From SLST01 sp046538735 (GTDB lineage: Bacteria; Spirochaetota; Spirochaetia; DSM-27196; SLST01), in NCBI GenBank assembly GCA_046538735.1, contig JBKHII010000001.1, positions 93,525 through 157,524 of the forward strand: DNA of 64,000 bases. The letters are read 5' to 3'. Below the pieces are notes generated by a model. The model was not told the DNA's origin and did not search any database. It saw only the letters and a program-made list of their open reading frames with translations. A program made the position numbers and the translations under genes. Below, piece after piece: positions 32,990 to 42,170 of this stretch (position 1 is the first letter of the stretch; each line of letters starts with the position of its first letter).

Positions 32990-33379
32990 CTACACCCGCC
33001 GACCTTTCACCATCCAGATCGCTACGAGGATGATCGAGTACTCGGTTACCCCGATCCACCAGCCGAGCGTATCCGGCGCGAAGTTGTTCACGATGAAGAC
33101 GAGCACCATCACGACGGCCCACGCGATGAAGATGCCGATGCCGAGAAACCGCTCGAGCTCGCCGAGGTTCACGATGAGACTCAGCAGGAGCAGCGCGCCT
33201 GCCACGACTTCAACGATCGCAATGATCAGATTGATCGTGCTGCCCCGCGCACCGAGCGCCCGGCCGATCTCACCCACGAACGAGTTCGCCTGCGTGAGCC
33301 CGGCGATACCGTCCAGGAGCAGGAACGCGCCCACGAGAATCGTGAGAATCGCGCTGATATCGAGTCTGTTCCGTGCCAT
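32990..33379 (-). CDS. small four-helix membrane protein of unknown function
   Basis: A 129-residue hydrophobic protein with four predicted membrane segments: about residues 8-28, 47-68, 77-97 and 105-124. The C-terminus is short and basic (VKGRRV). It has no motif I recognise. A GGGGGAA ribosome site precedes the ATG. It converges on ybaK and shares a direction with the rhamnosidase, whose stop lies 79 bp upstream of its start. Confidence 0.75.
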   Translation of the reverse strand: MARNRLDISAILTILVGAFLLLDGIAGLTQANSFVGEIGRALGARGSTINLIIAIVEVVAGALLLLSLIVNLGELERFLGIGIFIAWAVVMVLVFIVNNFAPDTLGWWIGVTEYSIILVAIWMVKGRRV

Positions 33380-33458
33380 GAGTTCCCCCTTTGTTTGCGG
33401 GCGGGTGCCTCCCCCGACCCGCGTCCGACGGCGCGCTCGCGCCGTTGCGATCAGTGTA

Positions 33459-36215
33459 TCACGCGGACGGCGGCGCTGCAGCGGCGGGCAGCGACCAGAG
33501 GAAGGCGTACTCGCCGGCCGCGACGCGGAAGGTGAACAGGCCGCGCGCGTTGTCTTCGTGGACCACGAGCTCCTCCAGGTGCGCCTCGCCCTCGTCCGCG
33601 TCGATCTCGATGTCCGAGGTGCCGGCGGGGATGACGACCCTCGCCCACGCGTTCGCGGGTATCGTCACCTCGAGCCGCACGGTGCCCGATTCGATCGCCC
33701 ACGAGCTCGCGGCGCGTCCGAACGGCGTATCGAGCTGCGCCCTCGCCCGATCGATGCCGTAGCCCGGCTTCGGCGCGATGCGAAGCGGCGGCTCGCCGGG
33801 CTCGGACGTGTCCACCGCGAGCCCCGCTACCGACGAGTAGATCCAGTCGCCGATCGAGCCGTACGCGTAGTGATTGAAGCTGTTCATCTGCACCGGGCCG
33901 AAGCCGTGCTCGTGCGTGTAGCTGTTCCACCGTTCCCACATCGTCGTGGCGCCCTGCTTCACGGTGTAGAGCCACGAGGGGAACTCCTCCTGCAGCAACA
34001 GACGATACGCGACGTCGTCGCGACCGAACCTGGTGAGAACCGGGCAGAGCAGCGGCGTGCCGACGAAACCGGTCGAGAGCCGCCGGCCGCGGAGCTCGAG
34101 CAGGCGGACGAGCCGATCGACCGCCGCCGGTCGCATCTGTTCCGGCAGCATATCGAAGGCGAGCGCGACGGCGTACGCGGTCTGCGTGTCGCCCAGGAGA
34201 CGCCCTGCCGGCGTCACGAACTCGCTCCGGAACGCGCGGACGATTCTCCTGTGGAGATCGCGCAGCTGAACCACGTCATGATCCTTGCCCAGGACCTCGG
34301 CCATCCGCCGAAGGATATCCGTGCTGTGAGCGAAGTACGCGGTCCCGATGAGGTCCTTGGGCGTCGCGCCTACGCGCTCGCCCTCCGGAGCGTCCATCGC
34401 GACCCAGTCGCCGTAGCCGCCCCACCCCTCCACGAACTGGTCCGACCGGATGAGCCCCCTGCTCCGGCTCCTCATCGATTCCACGAACCGGTACATCGCG
34501 TCGTAGTGCTCGGCGACGATGCGGAGGTCGCCGTAGCGGCGCCGAATCGTCCACGGACAGATCACGAAGGCGTCCGACCACGCGGGTCCGCCGTCGTTCT
34601 CGTCGCTCGGTTTCATGTAGCGGACTGCCGGAGCAACGGAGGGGATGGTTCCCGCGGGCCCCTGCGCGTCCGCGAGATCACGCTGCCACTTCGCGAAAAA
34701 GGGTGCAACCTGCATGTTGAACGTGGCGGTGGGAATGAATACCTGCGCGTCGCCGGTCCATCCGAGCCGCTCGTCGCGCTGCGGACAGTCGGTCGGCGCT
34801 TCCAGGTAGTTGCCGCGCTGACCCCACTGAATGTTGCTCTGGAGTTGATTCACCAGCGGGTGCGAGCAGTCGAACGAACCCGTGAGCGGTAGATCGTTGT
34901 GGAGGACGATGCCTGCGATCTGCTCGGGCTCGGGTGGATCGTCGACCCCGCTCACCTCTACGTAGCGGAACCCGTGAAAGGTGAACCGGGGCTCCCACGT
35001 GAACTCCCCGTCGCCGGAGCAGGTGTAGGTGTCGGTCGCCTTCGCCGTCCGGAGATTCTCCACGTAGAGCGTTCCGTCGGGATTCAGCATCTCGGCGAAC
35101 CGGAGCGTGATCGTCGTGTCTCGGGAACCGGAGAGGCGCACGCGCGCCCACCCGACGATGTTCTGCCCGAGGTCGAAAACGTATCTGCCCGGCTCGGGCT
35201 CCGTTCGCGCGAGGGGAACGAGCTCCTTCACGCGACGAACCGGCGGCACGACCTTCGCATCCAGCACCGGTGAAGGCGCGGCGGCGCCGCTCCAGTGCGC
35301 GGTGGCGGGTCCCACGACCCGTGCCGGTTCCCAGCCCGGGCCTGCGGCCGAGCGCCCCCAGTCGGGAAGCTCGAGCCGCGCGTCGTAGCGTTCGCCGTCG
35401 TAGATGTCGGACGCGACGATCGGACCGGTGCGCCAGGTCCAGCTCTCGTCCGAGCAGACGATTACCTCGGCGCCCGTCGCGAGTGCCACGTGGAGCTCGC
35501 AGAGGAATTGCGGGCGCGCGCCGAATCGTCGCTCCCCGTCCTTGATCCGAGCGATTCGCCCTGAGTACCAGCCGTCGCCGAGGATTGCACCGAGCACGTT
35601 TTCGCCCTCGCGGACGAGATCGGTGACGTCGTGCGTGACGTACTGGGTTCGCCGGTCGTAGTCGGTCCAGCCCGGGGAGAGGACGTGGGTACCCACGATC
35701 TCGCCGTTGAACACGACCTCCGCGAGACCGCGCGCGCTCGCGTAGAGGCGTGCCGAGACGACGCTGCCCTCCACAGCGAATGAGGTGCGCAGGAGCGGCG
35801 GCGGACCGCCGGTCTCTCCGTCGTCGTCCGAAGGAGCAATCCACCTCGCGCGCCACTGCGAGGCGCTCAGGAATGCGGTCTCGAACCAGTCGGGCTCGCT
35901 CCACGCGCCCCACTCTTCGCGGTGGTCGCGCAATCGAACGCGGTAGGCGTACCGCGTCCTCGACTCGAGAGCCGAGCCCGCATACTCGATGAGAACCGAA
36001 TCGGAGGAGGCAATCTCTCCGCTGTCCCAGACGAGCGCGTCATCCGAGAACGCGGTCCCGCCTCGAGCGACCTGGACGTGGTACGCGGTCTGCGCCGCGC
36101 CCGGGCGGCGGTCGTTCATCCACCAGGAGAACCTCGGACGCGCCGTGTCGATACCGAGGTTGTGCGCCTGATACTCACACGTGAGGTTGACCGGTTCTGC
36201 GGGGGACGTCGCCAT
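33459..36215 (-). CDS. alpha-L-rhamnosidase (glycoside hydrolase family 78)
   Basis: It releases terminal alpha-L-rhamnose from plant or microbial glycans. The 918-residue protein has the family layout: an N-terminal beta domain (LTCEYQAHNLGIDTARPRFSW), a lectin-like domain, the (alpha/alpha)6 catalytic domain with TDCPQRDERLGWTGDAQ, the catalytic-face GGYGDWVA, TMWERWNSY and FNHYAYGSIGDWIY, and a C-terminal beta domain. No signal peptide is present, so it acts on imported oligosaccharides. The ATG at 36213-36215 has GAGAGG upstream; an in-frame ATG 33 nt earlier is less likely. Confidence 0.95.
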   Translation of the reverse strand: MATSPAEPVNLTCEYQAHNLGIDTARPRFSWWMNDRRPGAAQTAYHVQVARGGTAFSDDALVWDSGEIASSDSVLIEYAGSALESRTRYAYRVRLRDHREEWGAWSEPDWFETAFLSASQWRARWIAPSDDDGETGGPPPLLRTSFAVEGSVVSARLYASARGLAEVVFNGEIVGTHVLSPGWTDYDRRTQYVTHDVTDLVREGENVLGAILGDGWYSGRIARIKDGERRFGARPQFLCELHVALATGAEVIVCSDESWTWRTGPIVASDIYDGERYDARLELPDWGRSAAGPGWEPARVVGPATAHWSGAAAPSPVLDAKVVPPVRRVKELVPLARTEPEPGRYVFDLGQNIVGWARVRLSGSRDTTITLRFAEMLNPDGTLYVENLRTAKATDTYTCSGDGEFTWEPRFTFHGFRYVEVSGVDDPPEPEQIAGIVLHNDLPLTGSFDCSHPLVNQLQSNIQWGQRGNYLEAPTDCPQRDERLGWTGDAQVFIPTATFNMQVAPFFAKWQRDLADAQGPAGTIPSVAPAVRYMKPSDENDGGPAWSDAFVICPWTIRRRYGDLRIVAEHYDAMYRFVESMRSRSRGLIRSDQFVEGWGGYGDWVAMDAPEGERVGATPKDLIGTAYFAHSTDILRRMAEVLGKDHDVVQLRDLHRRIVRAFRSEFVTPAGRLLGDTQTAYAVALAFDMLPEQMRPAAVDRLVRLLELRGRRLSTGFVGTPLLCPVLTRFGRDDVAYRLLLQEEFPSWLYTVKQGATTMWERWNSYTHEHGFGPVQMNSFNHYAYGSIGDWIYSSVAGLAVDTSEPGEPPLRIAPKPGYGIDRARAQLDTPFGRAASSWAIESGTVRLEVTIPANAWARVVIPAGTSDIEIDADEGEAHLEELVVHEDNARGLFTFRVAAGEYAFLWSLPAAAAPPSA

Positions 36216-36336
36216 TGGTACCTCTCTCGTACGAACTCGACGAATCATCGCACGGTCGCCGTTCGCCTGTCATCAGCGGGACGAACGCCTTTCCGCGAGT
36301 CGGAGCAACCGGGTAGAATCGCAAGCCGGAGGGAAC

Positions 36337-37299
36337 GTGAGGCTACAGCTTCCTGCATCGTTTCGAGACCGGATCTCGCGGGTCTTTCGTCCCGGCGGCG
36401 ACGCGTGGCTCGAGCGGCTCCCCGACATCGTGGACGAGTGCTCGGCACGGTGGTCGCTCGCGGATCTCGAGCAACACGCGAACCTGAGCTACTCGTGGGT
36501 CGGCCGGTGCCGGAGTCCGTACGGGCCGGCCATTCTCAAGATCACGGTCCCGAACCCGGAGGCCCGCTCCGAGATCGCTGCGCTGCGCTCCTTCGCCTCC
36601 GGCGCCGCCTGCGCTCTCTACGCGCACGACCCTGCGCTCTGCGCGATTCTGGTGGAGCGGCTGACACCCGGCGAGACGCTCTGGTCGGTCTCCGAGCTCG
36701 GTACGCGCGTGGAAGTCGCCGGCAGCCTCGTCCGCGTGCTCCACGCCGAACCGAGGAACGAGCCGGCCGGCTTCGTCTTCCCGAGGTTCTTCGACCTCGC
36801 GCGGCGCGCCTTCGCGCGGGCGCGCGGCGAGCTTTCTTCACGCCGAGCCGGCGCGCCGTGGGTGACCGATCTGCTCCGCGCGGTCGATCTCGCGGAACAG
36901 ATGATAGACGCGAGCGACAAGGAGGTGCTCATCCACGGCGATCTGCACCACGGCAACATCCTCTCGTCCGGATCGGCGTGGCGCATCATCGACCCGAAGG
37001 GCATCCTCGCTCCGTCCTGGCTCGAGCCGGGCCGGTTCATACGGAACCAGATCGGGGACGCCATGAAAACGGAGGACGCGCTCGAGACCGAGCGCCAGGC
37101 CGTCGCGATGGCCGAAGCGTTCGCCGAATGCGTGGACCGAACACCGTACCTCGTGGCCCGCGGCGCCGCGCTCGACGCGACCGTGGGCGCGTGCTGGAGT
37201 ACGGAGGCGCAAGAATCGGACGACCGCATGCTCCGCACCGTCGCGACCGCGACCGAGCTCCATCGGGTTGCGCAGCTCCTCCGACCGGAGAGCTACTGA
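36337..37299 (+). CDS. aminoglycoside/hydroxyurea-type antibiotic kinase
   Basis: A 320-residue phosphotransferase of the protein-kinase-like fold. The catalytic loop is LIHGDLHHGN (Asp base, Asn metal ligand) and the metal Asp is in RIIDPKG, both typical of the streptomycin 6-phosphotransferase/hydroxyurea phosphotransferase family. The N-lobe shows ILKITVPN with the ATP lysine. The GTG at 36337 is chosen because GGAGGG stands 4 nt before it. Resistance is possible, but chromosomal members of this family often have no known drug, so the true substrate is open. Confidence 0.85.
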   Translation: MRLQLPASFRDRISRVFRPGGDAWLERLPDIVDECSARWSLADLEQHANLSYSWVGRCRSPYGPAILKITVPNPEARSEIAALRSFASGAACALYAHDPALCAILVERLTPGETLWSVSELGTRVEVAGSLVRVLHAEPRNEPAGFVFPRFFDLARRAFARARGELSSRRAGAPWVTDLLRAVDLAEQMIDASDKEVLIHGDLHHGNILSSGSAWRIIDPKGILAPSWLEPGRFIRNQIGDAMKTEDALETERQAVAMAEAFAECVDRTPYLVARGAALDATVGACWSTEAQESDDRMLRTVATATELHRVAQLLRPESY

Positions 37300-37430
37300 G
37301 CGTCGCGGCGCTCACGAGCTTCGCGGCGCCGCCTCGTACGCCTCCGCGCACGCACCGTGAGCACGACAAAGAGCACGAGCAGCAGCAGCGAGGGTCCGGA
37401 GATGATCAAGTACGCCACGAAATCGGACAC
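37293..37430 (-). CDS. possible 45-residue single-span membrane protein
   Basis: A short frame with a GTG start encodes SDFVAYLIISGPSLLLLVLF and further hydrophobic residues, then a very basic tail (RARRRTRRRREARERRDAQ). The layout, one membrane helix followed by a positive cytoplasmic tail, is that of many real small proteins. No ribosome site is evident, and the GTG is one of several possible starts. Its end overlaps the antibiotic-kinase gene by 7 bp in convergent direction. Confidence 0.4.
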   Translation of the reverse strand: MSDFVAYLIISGPSLLLLVLFVVLTVRARRRTRRRREARERRDAQ

Positions 37431-37516
37431 ACAACGATTATCGCACGCCCAGGCGCGGAACGTGGAGACCGCTCGCGCGTGGTCGCTTTCGCCCGCGTGC
37501 GGTATGTTACCCAAAG

Positions 37517-39361
37517 ATGCGCGCCCCGAACGATCCTCAGCCCCGGGCGTTCGCACGTATGCTTGCGGTGTACGTGCTGTCGGCGGCTGTGCTCGCCCTC
37601 GCCTCATGCGGCCCCTTCCCACACGAAATCGAGCCCGATTCGTACTCTCCCGGAAGCGACAACGTGTTCCACTACGACCTGGATGACGTGGAACCGGATC
37701 AGGAGATCCTCTACAGCGTAAACGTGGGCGACGACCCCAAGGACGTCTATCTCATCTTCACCAACCCCACGACCGGAGCCGTCTCGGCACCGACCGTGGA
37801 GCGACGCAGCGAGGTCGGCACGATCGAACCTCCGTCGTTCAGATCGACGATCGGCTCGCGCGCCGCCGGCGCGCCGAACGACCCGCCCGCCCTCCGGGAC
37901 CGCCCCGATCTGCTCGGATGGGAACCTCCGCGCCCGAACGGCTCGCGAAGCCTCCTCGCAGCCGAGTACACGCCGGACGGCACGAATCCGGCGCCCCCCC
38001 CGGACGAGTTCGGGACGAGCTACGATCTCTACGACCAGCCGCCCGGCGATACGTTCGACTTCTACGACTACATCCCCTCGAGCGATGAGATCGTGGCGAT
38101 CCCGTCCGTCCTCGCGTACCGCTCGGCTACGCCCGTGGAGACGAGCCACGGCGACAAATCGCTCGAGATCTGGGTCGAGGAGAGCGAGTGGAGCTCTGTC
38201 GACTCGAGTCTCCTCGTTTCGCCCGCGAAGACCGCCGCCCTCGCCGAGCGCTTCCTCGCACCCGGCACCGACAACGACATCTACGACTGGGTGAGCGCGG
38301 TCTACGGCGAAGAGTGGAGCGCGCTCGATGACGACAACATCTACGCAGACGATGCCGTACCCGAGCAGGATACGATCACGATCCTCCTCTACGACATCGA
38401 GGACGACCCAAGCGCGGGCGACGGTCCCGGCGGCATCGTGGGCTTCTTCTGGAGCAAGGACAACTTCGTCCGGGTCCAGGACCCGCTGAACCCCGAGCTC
38501 AAGACCTCGAACGAGCGCATCATGTTCTACCTCGACTCGGAGACCTTCCGGGCGACGCTCTCGGGCGAAGGCTCATGGGACATTACCGACTACTGGCCGA
38601 GCCAGATCGTCTCCACGCTCGCGCACGAGCTGCAGCACATGATCGGCTTCCACGAACGCACCGTGCTTCGTGGATCGGCCTTTCCGGTCTGGCTCGAGGA
38701 GCTCATGTCGCTCGCCTCGGAAGACCTCGTGGAGTGGAAGCGAAACGACGACGCACCGTACGCAGGTCCGGGGCCGCGCGGCGTCCCGGTACCGCCCGAC
38801 TACGCCGACTACGCGATCGGAGACGCCGGACCCGAGGAGATAGGGCAAGGCAGGCTGCCGGACTACAACGACTGGAACGACATCAGCCTCACGCGATTCG
38901 GCGCGACGGACGACATCCTTCGGAGCTACGCCGTGTCGTACGCGTTCGGCGCGTACTTGGGACGCAACTACGGAGGCGCCGGGCTCTTCGAGACGCTGGC
39001 GCACAGCACCTCGAGCTCCACGAGCACGATCCTCGCGGCGGCGACCGACCGGACGCTGGACGAGCTCCTGTGGCGCTGGGGCGCGGCCGTGCTCCTCTCG
39101 GACGACGAGGGCGCAAACGAGCACGAGCTCAACCGCGGCGAGTGGTTCCCGTCCGCCGCCGGCGAGATCGACTACCGGCTCGGCTCGATCAACCACTTCA
39201 ACTACGATCCTCAGCCGTACGTCCACACCGACCTGAACGCCGTGGACGAGATGCCGGCCGGGTCCAAGCTCTTCTACCTCGTGAGCCGGGGGCTCACCGG
39301 AACCGTGGACCTGGAGATGGACGTTCCGCGGGGCATCGACCTGACGGTGGTGGTGAAATGA
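37517..39361 (+). CDS. M30-like zinc metalloprotease lipoprotein
   Basis: A 614-residue surface or periplasmic lipoprotein with a signal sequence ending in the lipobox LASC (about residue 34). After an acidic, low-complexity region comes the protease domain: a VSAVYGEEW segment near residue 264, then the zinc motif STLAHELQHMIGFHE (His370, Glu371, His374), and a conserved WLEEL downstream that should give the third ligand. This is the hyicolysin-type (M30) arrangement. The C-terminal part is beta-rich. Its stop shares ATGA with the next gene. It may be a secreted digestive or virulence protease. Confidence 0.85.
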   Translation: MRAPNDPQPRAFARMLAVYVLSAAVLALASCGPFPHEIEPDSYSPGSDNVFHYDLDDVEPDQEILYSVNVGDDPKDVYLIFTNPTTGAVSAPTVERRSEVGTIEPPSFRSTIGSRAAGAPNDPPALRDRPDLLGWEPPRPNGSRSLLAAEYTPDGTNPAPPPDEFGTSYDLYDQPPGDTFDFYDYIPSSDEIVAIPSVLAYRSATPVETSHGDKSLEIWVEESEWSSVDSSLLVSPAKTAALAERFLAPGTDNDIYDWVSAVYGEEWSALDDDNIYADDAVPEQDTITILLYDIEDDPSAGDGPGGIVGFFWSKDNFVRVQDPLNPELKTSNERIMFYLDSETFRATLSGEGSWDITDYWPSQIVSTLAHELQHMIGFHERTVLRGSAFPVWLEELMSLASEDLVEWKRNDDAPYAGPGPRGVPVPPDYADYAIGDAGPEEIGQGRLPDYNDWNDISLTRFGATDDILRSYAVSYAFGAYLGRNYGGAGLFETLAHSTSSSTSTILAAATDRTLDELLWRWGAAVLLSDDEGANEHELNRGEWFPSAAGEIDYRLGSINHFNYDPQPYVHTDLNAVDEMPAGSKLFYLVSRGLTGTVDLEMDVPRGIDLTVVVK

Positions 39362-39855
39362 CGCCGATCCGATGCGCGCGGCGAGGACTGGGTCGGGGAC
39401 ACGGCGGACGGCGAGCACCCGGGTCGCAATCCGGGCGGCTCCCGGGCGGAATCCGCGTCGCGATCGGCGCGACCGTCGCCTTCGCAGCGCTCCTCGCGCC
39501 GGTCGCGTTCGCGCTCCCGGCCCCCGAACCGAGGCCGATCGAGCTGGAGGAGGCGGTGGGTGAGATGCTCGTGGTTGAAGGGACGATCAACCTCTACGGC
39601 AACGTGCCGCACACCTTTCTCGGATTGCTCGCCGCACCGGACGGCGAGCTCGAGGTCGTGGGAGGCGAACCGCGCGCGGTCGCCGCGGACGATGCGCTGT
39701 TGTTCCGGCTCCAAGGCAAGCTTACCCCCGAGCTCGAGCGGCTCCAGGGTCGGCGGGTCGTCGCTCGCGGCGAGCTGCTCGGTGCCGGCGCACCGCCGGC
39801 GCTTCCGGCGGTGCTGCGCGTGATGTCGTACGAGGCGATCGAGGAAACGGAATAG
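39358..39855 (+). CDS. exported protein of unknown function after the M30 protease
   Basis: A 165-residue protein with an unusual N-terminus: about 30 Arg/Gly-rich residues precede a hydrophobic signal segment (IRVAIGATVAFAALLAPVAFA, split across residues 32-52). The mature part contains VEGTINLYGNVPHTFLGL and a C-terminal beta-rich stretch with ARGELLGAGA, resembling a small OB-like or NusG-II-type module; this is only an impression. The true start could be further downstream. Translation is coupled to the protease by the ATGA overlap, so a role with that enzyme is likely. Confidence 0.65.
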   Translation: MTPIRCARRGLGRGHGGRRAPGSQSGRLPGGIRVAIGATVAFAALLAPVAFALPAPEPRPIELEEAVGEMLVVEGTINLYGNVPHTFLGLLAAPDGELEVVGGEPRAVAADDALLFRLQGKLTPELERLQGRRVVARGELLGAGAPPALPAVLRVMSYEAIEETE

Positions 39856-39886
39856 CACGCCCGAAGGGCGCGCATCTCACGTCGGC

Positions 39887-41014
39887 CTACTCCACTCCAA
39901 ACCGATGCACCGTCTTGTGCTGGAACGTCTCGCCCGGCTGCAGGATGATCGAGGGGAAGTTGTCGTGGTTCACCGCGTCCGGGTGGTACTGCGTCTCTAC
40001 GCAGAGCGCGTCGTACGTGTGGAACGGTTGACCGAACTGGTCGACCGCGGTCGCGAGGAAGACCCCGCTGTAGAACTGGAGCGCCGGTGAGGTCGTGAGC
40101 ACCTCCATCGTTCTACCGGACGACGGATCGCGAACCATCGCGGCGCGATGGAGGTCGGTCTCGAACCCGTGCGCGGTCTGCGTGGCCGCCCCCGAGGCGC
40201 CGTCCATGCTTGGATCGAGCACGTAGCACAGGTCGTAGCCGCCGGCGGCTTGAATGTCCGCACCGACCGGTTTGGGCGAGGTGAAGTCGTTCGGCGTACC
40301 GGCCACCGGCAGGATGCGGCCCGTGGGGATGCTCTCCTCGTCCACCTCCAGGTACTCGCGGCCGAAGATCGTCACCTCGTGCTCGCCCACGGCGCCGCCG
40401 CGGGGCTCGGGATCGGGTGTCTGCTCGCCTCGGTGCCGGCGTCTGTCGGGAGCGCCGGCGAGATTCCAGTACGCATGATTCGTGAGATTGATCGGCGTGG
40501 GACGGTCGCTCTCGGCGTGGTACTCGAAGAGCATCTCGTTCTCCTCGGTGAGCGACATGGAGACGGAGACGCTGACCTCGCCCGGAAAGCCTTGATCGCC
40601 GTTCGGGCTCACGAGATGGAAGAGGACGCCCGCCTGACCGCCGCGCTCGAAGGCCTCGGCGCCGAACAGCCGGTTGTGGAATCCGTTCGGACCGCTGTGC
40701 AGCGTGTTCGCGCCTTCGTTCGCGTCCAGCCGGTACGTCTCGCCGTTGAGCGTGAACCGGGCTCCGGCCACCCGGTTCGCGACGCGGCCGATCGTGGCGC
40801 CGAAGAAGGGATGTTCCTTCGCGTAGTGCTCGAGATCGTCAAAGCCAAGCGTGACCTCGTCGGCATGGCCCTCGCGATCGAGCGCCTGGAAACCAACGAG
40901 CGTTGCCCCGTAGTTCGTGCACCGCATGACGTATCCGTTCGCGTTCGTCACGGTGTAGAGCGTGGCTTCGGATCCGTCGGGGAGGACGCCGAAGCGTTCG
41001 AGTGAGATCCGCAT
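39887..41014 (-). CDS. galM: aldose 1-epimerase (galactose mutarotase)
   Basis: It interconverts alpha and beta anomers of free sugars. The 375-residue protein has the family start (GVLPDGSEATLYTVTNANG), GRVANRVAGARF, the catalytic histidine in NLTNHAYWNLAG and the catalytic glutamate in ALCVETQYHPDA. An insertion of about 20 polar residues (DRRRHRGEQTPDPEPRGGA) follows NLAG where most relatives have a tight turn. It starts 3 bp after the DHODH-like gene ends. It fits with the GH42 and GH78 enzymes in sugar use. Confidence 0.93.
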   Translation of the reverse strand: MRISLERFGVLPDGSEATLYTVTNANGYVMRCTNYGATLVGFQALDREGHADEVTLGFDDLEHYAKEHPFFGATIGRVANRVAGARFTLNGETYRLDANEGANTLHSGPNGFHNRLFGAEAFERGGQAGVLFHLVSPNGDQGFPGEVSVSVSMSLTEENEMLFEYHAESDRPTPINLTNHAYWNLAGAPDRRRHRGEQTPDPEPRGGAVGEHEVTIFGREYLEVDEESIPTGRILPVAGTPNDFTSPKPVGADIQAAGGYDLCYVLDPSMDGASGAATQTAHGFETDLHRAAMVRDPSSGRTMEVLTTSPALQFYSGVFLATAVDQFGQPFHTYDALCVETQYHPDAVNHDNFPSIILQPGETFQHKTVHRFGVE

Positions 41015-41017
41015 GGC

Positions 41018-42031
41018 TTACAACGCGCTCGAGAGCTTGATGTACTCCTCGCTGTTGAGGAGGTGCCGCACGTACTGGGCCCGCTTGAACGTCCACCTGT
41101 CGCTCGAGTTGGCGTAGTTGAGCTTCGCGCGGAACTCATCCAGCGACGAGTAGCCTTTCTTTTCCATCCAGCTCTCCAGATCGCCCAGCATCTTCTTCGC
41201 GTTCGAGACGCCGTTCTTGTAGAAGGTGCTCACGGCCTGGCAGACGTCTGCGCCGGCGAGGATCGCCTGGACCGCGTCCGTCCCGGTGTGCACGCCGTTG
41301 GACGCGCAAATCGATGCCTTCGTCCGTCCGCTGAGGAGCCCCACGTAGCGGAGCGGCAGACCCAGGTCGGCCGAGCTGCTCAGGTGGAAGGGAAAGCTCA
41401 TCTTCTCGCGGTCGGTCTCGATCTCGGGATGCCAGAGTCGGTTGAAGAGCACGAGTCCGGCGACGCCCGCGTCGTCCATCCGCTTCGCAAGGTTCAGCGG
41501 GCTCGTGTAGAACGGGCTCAGCTTCACGCTGACCGGAACCTTCACCTTGTTCATGATCGCCTTCACGGTTTCGACCTGATGGTCCTCGATCGATGCAGCG
41601 GCTTCCGCCGGGTCGACCGGAACGGCAAAGAAGTTGAGCTCGAGACCCTGCACGCCGGTCTCCTCGAGCTTCTGCGCCCATTCGACCCACGTGTCCTTGC
41701 TCACGCAGTTGAGGCTCGCGATGACGGGAATGTCCACCGCCTCAACGGCCTTGCGCACCCACATGAGATGCTCATCCGGTCCGGCATGCTCCATGTCCGG
41801 GAAGATCTGCCCGATCTCCGGGTCACGGTAGTCGTAGTGCTTCATGTCCTGCTCCATCTTGAAGCTCTGGAGCTGGATCGTCTCTTCAAAAAGCGACGAA
41901 ATCACGAGCGCCGAGACGCCCTCCTCCTCGAGCTTCTTGATGCTGCCCATGTTGCTCGTGAGGCTCGATGCCCCCGCGATGAGTGGATTCTTCAGCGAAA
42001 TGCCCATGTAGCGTGCGCTCAGGTCTGCCAT
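41018..42031 (-). CDS. dihydroorotate-dehydrogenase-like flavoprotein
   Basis: A 337-residue FMN barrel enzyme. The N-terminus (YMGISLKNPLIAGASSLTSN), LNCVSKDTW and VKLSPFYTSPLNLAKRM match a DHODH-like group that is distinct from true PyrD and that is common in anaerobes. The normal catalytic Cys/Ser position could not be assigned with certainty, and the following FNRLWHPEIE is typical of this group. It is probably not the pyrimidine enzyme. AAGGAGAG precedes the ATG at 42029-42031. It heads an operon with galM. Confidence 0.85.
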   Translation of the reverse strand: MADLSARYMGISLKNPLIAGASSLTSNMGSIKKLEEEGVSALVISSLFEETIQLQSFKMEQDMKHYDYRDPEIGQIFPDMEHAGPDEHLMWVRKAVEAVDIPVIASLNCVSKDTWVEWAQKLEETGVQGLELNFFAVPVDPAEAAASIEDHQVETVKAIMNKVKVPVSVKLSPFYTSPLNLAKRMDDAGVAGLVLFNRLWHPEIETDREKMSFPFHLSSSADLGLPLRYVGLLSGRTKASICASNGVHTGTDAVQAILAGADVCQAVSTFYKNGVSNAKKMLGDLESWMEKKGYSSLDEFRAKLNYANSSDRWTFKRAQYVRHLLNSEEYIKLSSAL

Positions 42032-42057
42032 GCGTCTCTCCTTTGCGATGTAAGAAA

Positions 42058-42086
42058 ATGGTACGGCCCGGCGCACGGGGCGTCAA
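42058..42086 (-). promoter_or_regulatory. sigma-70-type promoter of the DHODH-like gene and galM
   Basis: On the minus strand TTGACG (42081-42086) and TACCAT (42058-42063) are 17 bp apart. The leader would be about 20 nt, with the AAGGAGAG ribosome site in it. Confidence 0.6.
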
Positions 42087-42170
42087 GCAAACTGCGCCAC
42101 AGCACTCCGATCTCCGAGGCGCCGGTCTGCCACGCCGGCGGAGATCGACCGCGCTCGCGCTGCCTTCGTC

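Noticed and set aside
41018..42031. Naming the flavoprotein PyrD
   Set aside because: Its motifs match the DHODH-like group rather than true class 1 or 2 dihydroorotate dehydrogenase, and its neighbour is galM rather than a pyrimidine gene.
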